64,000 nt of DNA from Streptomyces peucetius. Lineage in GTDB: Bacteria; Actinomycetota; Actinomycetes; Streptomycetales; Streptomycetaceae. Positions 63,175 to 64,000 of the stretch are shown here, one piece after another. Every line of letters begins with the position of its first letter. Within the stretch, counting starts at the first letter, position 1. The position numbers and the translations under genes are program-made. The notes under the pieces are model-generated. The model searched no databases. It had not been told where the DNA came from and saw only the letters and a list, made by a program, of their open reading frames with translations. The stretch covers positions 7,502,001 to 7,566,000 of the forward strand of contig NZ_CP107567.1 in the NCBI RefSeq assembly GCF_025854275.1. Direction: 5' to 3'.

Positions 63175-63774
63175 ATGACTCAGACCACCGTAACTTCGAC
63201 CACTTCGGCCACGGCCACGACGATGTCCTCCGGGCTCCGATCGCTCCACCTGATCCGAGTCGCCTTCTCCCTGATCTGGGTGGCACTCGTCTTCACGACC
63301 TCCGGCTCGCTCGTGTCGACGGACGAGCCCACAGTGATCGCGGCCGTGCTGCTCGTCGTCTACCCCCTGTGGGACGCCATCGCCACGTTCATCGAGCGCC
63401 GCCTGGCCGGCACCGGCTCCACGAACAGCGTCAGCACCGTCAACATGGGTCTCGGCCTCGCCGCCACCGCCGGGATGATCGGCGCCGTCCTCTCCACCAT
63501 CGGGACGGCCCTTCTCGTGTTCGGCGTCTGGGCCCTCTTCTCCGGAGCCATCCAGCTCGTGGTGGCGATCCGGCGCCGGCGCACCGTCGGCGCCCAGTGG
63601 CCCATGGCCATCAGCGGCGGACAGTCCGTCCTCGCCGGTGCCGCCATCGCCGCCACGTCCGCCTCGCCGACGAGCAGCCTGTCCACGGTGGCCGGATACT
63701 CGGCGTTCGGCGCCTTCTGGTTCCTCGTCTCCGTTGTCGCCCTGAGCATCCGCAGCCGACGCGAAAAGCGTTGA
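63175..63774 (+). CDS. DUF308-like integral membrane protein
   Basis: The 199-residue protein has a Thr/Ser-rich N terminus and about six helices (FSLIWVALVFTTSG, VIAAVLLVVYPLWDAIATFI and others), similar to DUF308/HdeD-type proteins. It is divergent from the two-component system and shares the operator region, so it may be a target. The remaining 226 bp to the right edge contain no gene I can support. Confidence 0.75.
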   Translation: MTQTTVTSTTSATATTMSSGLRSLHLIRVAFSLIWVALVFTTSGSLVSTDEPTVIAAVLLVVYPLWDAIATFIERRLAGTGSTNSVSTVNMGLGLAATAGMIGAVLSTIGTALLVFGVWALFSGAIQLVVAIRRRRTVGAQWPMAISGGQSVLAGAAIAATSASPTSSLSTVAGYSAFGAFWFLVSVVALSIRSRREKR

Positions 63775-64000
63775 CCACCGTGTACCGACGCTGCCGCTGC
63801 CGGCGGGCGATTCGGTATACCCATGGGGGCCGAATCCCGGGTGCGAGAGGTCGCCCGGCCGACATGATGTGAGTGCCGCCGGGAGGGGCAGCGGCCTCGG
63901 GCTCGGCAGTTGCTCCCCCACCTCGACTGTCATGGCGTGGTGCACGTACCCGGCTCCTCCCGGCGGCACGGAGGTGGCGGCTGCCCAGTCGGTGCGGCAG

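Noticed and set aside
63775..64000. Minus-strand frame entering from the right edge
   Set aside because: No recognisable motif, and composition does not distinguish it from a shadow frame.

Overview
The window is high-GC DNA from a Streptomyces-type actinomycete. GTG starts are common, the zinc (Zur) and cellulose (CebR) operators match those known from Streptomyces, and many families are typical of the genus: two-domain IclR regulators, DUF6131, TAP-type lipoprotein peptidases, AA10 LPMO and CBM2 enzymes. Ordinary metabolic genes are mixed with decayed mobile DNA and orphan gene fragments, as expected of a chromosome-arm region. No rRNA, tRNA or CRISPR array was seen.

Layout. 1-6.9 kb: two-domain IclR regulator divergent from a PcaF-type thiolase, a thioredoxin, a flavin disulfide-reductase homologue, an AEC transporter and a pirin. 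6.77-12.3 kb: an integrated element lies in the 3' end of the pirin gene. A 63-bp perfect direct repeat flanks it, and it holds an IS30 remnant, stress-type membrane genes, a PAQR protein and a damaged tyrosine integrase. A diverged copy of its left end lies just beyond the right repeat and suggests a second, decayed tandem element. 13.6-20.3 kb: MarR regulator divergent from a five-gene set (MFS pump, quinone reductase, DJ-1-like, aldehyde dehydrogenase, MDR reductase), probably for electrophile or aldehyde detoxification. 20.5-25.7 kb: GMC oxidoreductase, patatin and membrane metallophosphoesterase in one direction. 25.7-27.3 kb: pseudogenes. 27.5-30.8 kb: a 1,117-residue secreted beta-propeller protein.

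31.3-33.8 kb holds the most unusual locus: a macrodomain gene overlapping a gene that fuses a uracil-DNA-glycosylase-like domain to an arginine-ART-like ADP-ribosyltransferase. It has the logic of a toxin/antidote or defence pair. 34-43 kb: unrecognised HEAT-like and TPR proteins, a TAP peptidase, TetR with a CocE-type hydrolase, gene fragments and a cold-shock protein. 43.4-47.9 kb: small orphans, then a cellulose-degradation group (frameshifted SGNH-CBM2 hydrolase, PQQ-type sugar dehydrogenase with CBM2, AA10 LPMO) with a perfect CebR box.

48.0-54.3 kb: an operon in the order binding protein, fused permease, ATPase, ATPase, MFS exporter, with a Zur-like box upstream. This matches the cntABCDFE order of opine-metallophore systems. 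54.6-64 kb: GNAT, AraC with VOC, glucose dehydrogenase with gluconokinase, an orphan amidinotransferase (AGAT/StrB family), PRC-barrel and small hydrophobic proteins, a two-component system, and a small membrane protein preceded by two matching palindromes.
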